Assembly (NCBI GenBank): GCA_903887485.1
Contig: CAISPV010000056.1
Span: 1 to 35,510 of the forward strand
Direction: 5' to 3'
DNA length: 35,510 nucleotides
From: an uncultured Desulfobulbaceae bacterium
GTDB lineage: Bacteria; Desulfobacterota; Desulfobulbia; Desulfobulbales; Desulfocapsaceae
The position numbers and the translations under genes are program-made. Below, in pieces: positions 32,677-35,510 of this stretch. Position 1 is the first letter of the stretch. The number at the start of each line of letters is the position of its first letter. The notes beneath the pieces are model-generated. The model was not told the origin of the DNA. It searched no databases and saw only the letters and a list, made by a program, of their open reading frames with translations.

Positions 32677-33720
32677 ATGCACTATGCACACGTTTGTCTT
32701 CACACCTTTGCCTATGTTCTGCCGCCAAGAGCGGTCAGTTCAGAAGAGCTGGAACAGCGACTGGCCCCGCTCTATGCGCGGCTTAAATTGCCTTTCGGCA
32801 GACTGGAGATGATGAGCGGGATCAGGGAGAGACGTTTCTGGGATCCCTGCACCAGGCCGAGCGAGGGTGCGGCCCTGGCCGGGCGTCAGGTGCTGGAACA
32901 GGCCGGTCTTGTCCCTGAGCAGATCGAGTGCCTGATCTTCACCTCGGTTTCAAGAGATATGATGGAGCCGGCGACGGCCTCTTTTGTCCATAACAGTCTC
33001 GGATTGTCCGCAAATTGTTTGTTGTTTGATCTGTCCAATGCCTGTCTCGGGTTTCTCGATGGGATGGTGATGCTGGCCAACATGATTGAACTCGGCCAAG
33101 TGCAGAACGGCTTGCTGGTGGCTGGAGAAACTGCTGAGGAGTTGGTTGATTCAACCATTGCCGCCCTCTTGGCTGATAAAACATTGACCCGCAAGTCGAT
33201 TAAATCCGCCTTCGCATCCCTGACTATTGGTTCCGGTTCTGTGGCCCTGTATATGTGTCGGGCAGAAGAAGATATGCACCAGCCCCGTCTGATCCACGGG
33301 GCCTGGCGGGCTAATACGACGCATTCCCATCTTTGTCAGGGGAGTCAGCAAGGGCAGGCGACAACGCTGATGAATACTGCTTCCGAAGAATTGTTGCAGC
33401 GAGGTGTGGAGACGGCGCTGATGACCTGGCAGGCCTTTTCTGCTGAACCCGGTTGGCAGGCGGTAGATATTGACCGCTTTTTCTGTCATCAGGTCGGTTC
33501 GGCCCACGCCAGACTGCTCTTTGATTCTCTTGGCCTCGAGCCGGAGAAGAATTTTGAGACCCTGGCCACCTTGGGAAATGTGGGTTCGGTCTCGGCCCCC
33601 ATTACTCTGGCCATGGCTATCGAGCAGAAGGTCTTTGGGCCGGGTCAGAGGGGGGCTATCTTAGGAATCGGCAGCGGTATAAATTGTCTAATGCTTGGTG
33701 TTGACTGGGGGAAAGGATGA
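32677..33720 (+). CDS. OleA-like 3-oxoacyl-ACP synthase III family condensing enzyme
   Basis: This 347-residue thiolase-fold enzyme has the complete catalytic set: Cys123 (SNACLGF), His271 (CHQVGSAH) and Asn301 (LGNVGSVSAP). Glu97 in MEPATAS corresponds to the Glu that OleA uses to activate the second acyl chain. RLEMMSGIRERRFW, THSHLC and GIGSGINCLML also fit the OleA-type branch rather than housekeeping FabH. OleA joins two fatty acyl-CoAs head-to-head, the first step to long-chain olefins. OleB, C and D are not in the window, so the product is unknown. TAGGA precedes the ATG. It overlaps the next gene by ATGA. Confidence 0.72.
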   Translation: MHYAHVCLHTFAYVLPPRAVSSEELEQRLAPLYARLKLPFGRLEMMSGIRERRFWDPCTRPSEGAALAGRQVLEQAGLVPEQIECLIFTSVSRDMMEPATASFVHNSLGLSANCLLFDLSNACLGFLDGMVMLANMIELGQVQNGLLVAGETAEELVDSTIAALLADKTLTRKSIKSAFASLTIGSGSVALYMCRAEEDMHQPRLIHGAWRANTTHSHLCQGSQQGQATTLMNTASEELLQRGVETALMTWQAFSAEPGWQAVDIDRFFCHQVGSAHARLLFDSLGLEPEKNFETLATLGNVGSVSAPITLAMAIEQKVFGPGQRGAILGIGSGINCLMLGVDWGKG

Positions 33721-34289
33721 TGCAAGATCATATAACGAAAGAGCAAGGGGGGCTGTTGTTACGGTTGGCCCGGGAGACTATTGCCGCGAAGCTGGGCCAG
33801 AAGCTGGAAGGAAAAGGCGTTATTGCTGATCCGGCCCTGCAGGCCGAGTGCGGAACCTTTGTGACTTTGAAGATCGGGGGTCAGCTGCGGGGGTGCATCG
33901 GTAATCTGGAGCCTGTGGGCTCAATCGTTGAAGGTATCCGGCGCAATGCCCTGAATGCCGCCTTTCATGACTATCGCTTTCCGGAGCTCACCGCCGAAGA
34001 GCTTGCCCAGGTGCATATTGACATCTCCATCCTGACCCGACCGCAACCTTTGGCCTATCGTGATGGCGGGGATCTCATTGCCAAATTGCGTCCCGGTATT
34101 GACGGGGTCATCCTGAGACTGGGCCACTGTGGCGCCACTTTTTTACCGCAGGTCTGGGAGCAATTGCCGCGGGCCGAGGAATTTTTAGGACATCTTTGCC
34201 GGAAGGCGGGCTTATCTGAGACGGCCTGGGTGGATTCTCATCCTGAGGTAGAGGCCTATCAGGTCCAATGTTTTGAAGAAGGAAATTGA
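33717..34289 (+). CDS. amrA: AMMECR1-domain protein (AmmeMemoRadiSam system protein A)
   Basis: The 190-residue protein is a single AMMECR1 domain. It shows the conserved CGTFVTLKIGGQLRGCIG block (LRGCIG core), NALNAAFHDYRFPELT, and LRPGIDGVILRLGHCGATFLPQVWEQ. The biochemical role of the family is unsettled. It usually accompanies a Memo-type protein (AmrB) and a radical-SAM protein (AmrS), neither of which is here. ATGA coupling to the OleA-like gene and 1 bp to the YkgJ-type gene place it in the middle of a three-gene operon. Confidence 0.88.
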   Translation: MMQDHITKEQGGLLLRLARETIAAKLGQKLEGKGVIADPALQAECGTFVTLKIGGQLRGCIGNLEPVGSIVEGIRRNALNAAFHDYRFPELTAEELAQVHIDISILTRPQPLAYRDGGDLIAKLRPGIDGVILRLGHCGATFLPQVWEQLPRAEEFLGHLCRKAGLSETAWVDSHPEVEAYQVQCFEEGN

Positions 34290-34290
34290 G

Positions 34291-34932
34291 ATGAAAGAGG
34301 TGCAACTGAGTCTTGATCAGGTCAGCTCGATGCGGCAGATCTATGAGGAGATGGAGAGGGGATATGAGCAGGTGGCGGCCCAGTTGCAGTTCAGTTGTGA
34401 CGGTTGCCCTGATAACTGTTGTGACTCCTATTTTCAGCACCATACCTTTGTGGAATGGGGGTATCTCTGGTTGGGATTTCGCCAGCTTTGCGAGACGCGG
34501 CAGGCAGAGATCCTTGAGCGCAGCCGCTTGTATAATACCGCCTGTGAACAGGCCTTGGCCCGCAATGAACGCCCACAGGTCATGTGTCCCTTGAATGAAA
34601 ACGGCCGGTGCAGTCTCTATGCCCATCGTCTGATGGTGTGCCGGACGCACGGGGTTCCGGCTACCATGCAGCGGCCTGATGGGAAGCGGCTTGATTTCCC
34701 TGGCTGTTTTCGTTGTCAGGAGCTGGTCAAGAAGACATTTACCCATGAATCAGAGGCGCCACGCGCGGACCGGACACTCTTGCTGCGCAAGCTGGCAATG
34801 CTTGAAAATGAATTGATGGGAGGCAAGAGGCACCTCTATCCCCGGATAAAATTGACCATTGCCCAGATGCTGGTTAATGGGCCGCCCAGCATTGCTACCC
34901 CTCATTGTGAACGAGGGATGGGGGGAGAATAA
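34291..34932 (+). CDS. YkgJ-type cysteine-cluster protein
   Basis: The 213-residue protein carries the family motif with clustered cysteines CDGCPDNCC near residue 40. Further cysteines are in CPLNENGRCSLY, VCRTHG and FPGCFRC. Members are predicted to chelate zinc or an Fe-S cluster; function is unknown. The ATG at 34291, just after the amrA stop and with AAGGAAA upstream, is preferred to the TTG at 34273. The last ~25 residues are low-conservation. It is the end of the OleA-like/amrA operon and convergent with the next gene. Confidence 0.82.
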   Translation: MKEVQLSLDQVSSMRQIYEEMERGYEQVAAQLQFSCDGCPDNCCDSYFQHHTFVEWGYLWLGFRQLCETRQAEILERSRLYNTACEQALARNERPQVMCPLNENGRCSLYAHRLMVCRTHGVPATMQRPDGKRLDFPGCFRCQELVKKTFTHESEAPRADRTLLLRKLAMLENELMGGKRHLYPRIKLTIAQMLVNGPPSIATPHCERGMGGE

Positions 34933-34964
34933 AGAGAGGAAGGGAAAAGGTACAGGGAGATATC

Positions 34965-35207
34965 TTAAAAGAGCATTTTTGTAAATCGTTGATGGAAGGC
35001 GGTGAGATCTTCGTCACATTCTCCGCAGATCAGTCTGACGGGGCCCAGGATCTGGGAACTATCCTCTTCGGGGGTGAAACTACCATCAGGATTCTGGATA
35101 TATTGAGTCGTGATAATGACGTTCTCAGCAACTTCAATAAAATCTTCATTATTGCCGCAAGATGGACAAGAGATCAGATTGACTGGCGGACGATCTTTAA
35201 TCGGCAT
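34965..35207 (-). CDS. Small zinc-ribbon-like protein, 80 aa
   Basis: The protein has two cysteine pairs, ISCPSCGNNEDF and LICGECDEDL, about 50 residues apart with an acidic loop between. This is a C2-C2 zinc-ribbon layout. No family name is recognised. No good Shine-Dalgarno precedes the ATG at 35207. It is monocistronic and faces the YkgJ-type gene. Confidence 0.65.
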   Translation of the reverse strand: MPIKDRPPVNLISCPSCGNNEDFIEVAENVIITTQYIQNPDGSFTPEEDSSQILGPVRLICGECDEDLTAFHQRFTKMLF

Positions 35208-35241
35208 GGTGTGTTAATTGTGTAAGATGGCGGACAGAATA

Positions 35242-35275
35242 TATTCAGGCAGAAGGCTGGGCTTTTGCCTGAATA
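35242..35275. other. Strong hairpin between divergent genes
   Basis: A 14-bp stem (35242-35255 with 35262-35275, one wobble pair) closes a 6-nt loop (GCTGGG). It lies between the start of the zinc-ribbon gene (minus) and the start of the right-edge gene (plus), so it is not an end-of-gene terminator for either. It may be a leader hairpin or operator. No long T run follows on either strand. Confidence 0.5.
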
Positions 35276-35327
35276 ATCCATCAATCGTTTTTGACAAAAT
35301 CGTATTTGTTAGTGTGTGGTGGAAACC

Positions 35328-35510
35328 GTGGGAGAGATTTTCTTTCTGATTTTGGTAGCTACGGCATTAATTTTGGCTATGTTCCCTTTAAGTGTTGAAA
35401 CTGCCCCAGAGAAATGGCGAGCAAAGACTCTGGTGAAATTTGGGGATGTTGCTCAAGAGAACGCCGCCACCCCAGATAATTCGACAGATACTTTGTGGCT
35501 ACACCATGAA
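35328..35510 (+). CDS. 5' part of a membrane-anchored protein running off the right edge
   Basis: A frame opens after a TAG at 35310-35312 and stays open to the end. The best start is GTG at 35328 with GGTGGA upstream; GTG at 35316 or 35319 is possible. The 61 visible residues begin with a short polar stretch and one hydrophobic helix (FFLILVATALILAMFPL), then a soluble acidic, Thr/Asn-containing region. This suggests a signal anchor or signal peptide with an exported domain. The family is not recognisable from this fragment. Confidence 0.5.
   Translation, partial: MGEIFFLILVATALILAMFPLSVETAPEKWRAKTLVKFGDVAQENAATPDNSTDTLWLHHE

Noticed and set aside
32517-32786. 89-codon plus-strand frame before the OleA-like gene
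   Set aside because: It overlaps the start of the OleA-like gene in another frame and shows no coding character.
1-35510. CRISPR arrays, tRNA or rRNA genes, phage genes
   Set aside because: No regularly spaced repeats, tRNA cloverleaf landmarks, rRNA segments or phage structural genes were seen anywhere in the window.

Overview
The window reads as a chromosomal segment of a Gram-negative anaerobe, most likely a sulfate-reducing-type deltaproteobacterium (Desulfobacterota, perhaps Desulfobulbales). This placement is inference from gene content and protein style: a type II secretion system with secretin, a heptose-adenylyltransferase domain (LPS core), short-form ThiC, cinA-recA, and an OleA-like condensing enzyme next to an AMMECR1 protein. 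No rRNA, tRNA or CRISPR array was seen.

Layout. (1) Positions 1-1113 hold the start of a gene leaving the left edge, a strong bidirectional terminator, a possibly structured leader, a 68-residue protein and a small membrane protein. (2) Positions 1119-10428 are dominated by RNA-modification and DNA-maintenance genes: truA and a SulP transporter (STAS plus cyclic-nucleotide domains) on the minus strand, a U32-family protein of the tRNA-hydroxylation (TrhP) type, then divergent mnmA, mtaB, cinA and recA. (3) Positions 10498-13670 hold a dispersed-type palindrome, a minus-strand operon (ferritin, HEAT-like protein, a nitrilase-RfaE2 fusion) and a divergent guanine deaminase. (4) Positions 13744-16703 are minus strand: thiC, a small membrane protein, a MITE-like element, and a regulator with cyclic-nucleotide and DUF4388 domains. 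(5) Positions 17055-28422 are a type II secretion cluster in the order G-H-I-J-K-L-M-N-C-D-E. It contains neither gspF nor gspO and carries two intergenic repeat elements. (6) Positions 28423-29268 are a decayed patch with a possible transposase tail and a truncated hexose-6-phosphate mutarotase. (7) Positions 29360-35510 hold an exported beta-carbonic anhydrase, nadB behind a perfect palindrome, a two-gene unit with an amidohydrolase-like stub and a Cys-rich protein, an operon of OleA-like synthase, AMMECR1 protein and YkgJ-type Cys-cluster protein, a small zinc-ribbon protein, and the start of a membrane-anchored protein leaving the right edge.

How parts work together. MnmA and the U32 protein would both act on the wobble base U34, MtaB on A37 and TruA on the anticodon arm, so tRNA anticodon-loop maturation is the theme of the left third. 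In the Gsp block, GspG/H/I/J/K build the pseudopilus, GspL/M/C and the GspE ATPase form the inner-membrane platform and motor, and GspD forms the outer-membrane channel. The platform protein GspF and prepilin peptidase must come from elsewhere for the system to work.

No wholly new system is evident. The best leads are the nitrilase-RfaE2 fusion, the TPR-tailed secretin in a cluster lacking gspF, the 24-bp perfect inverted repeat upstream of the SulP gene, the repeat family shared by the MITE-like element and the gspI-gspJ gap, the OleA/AMMECR1/YkgJ operon, and the palindrome before nadB.
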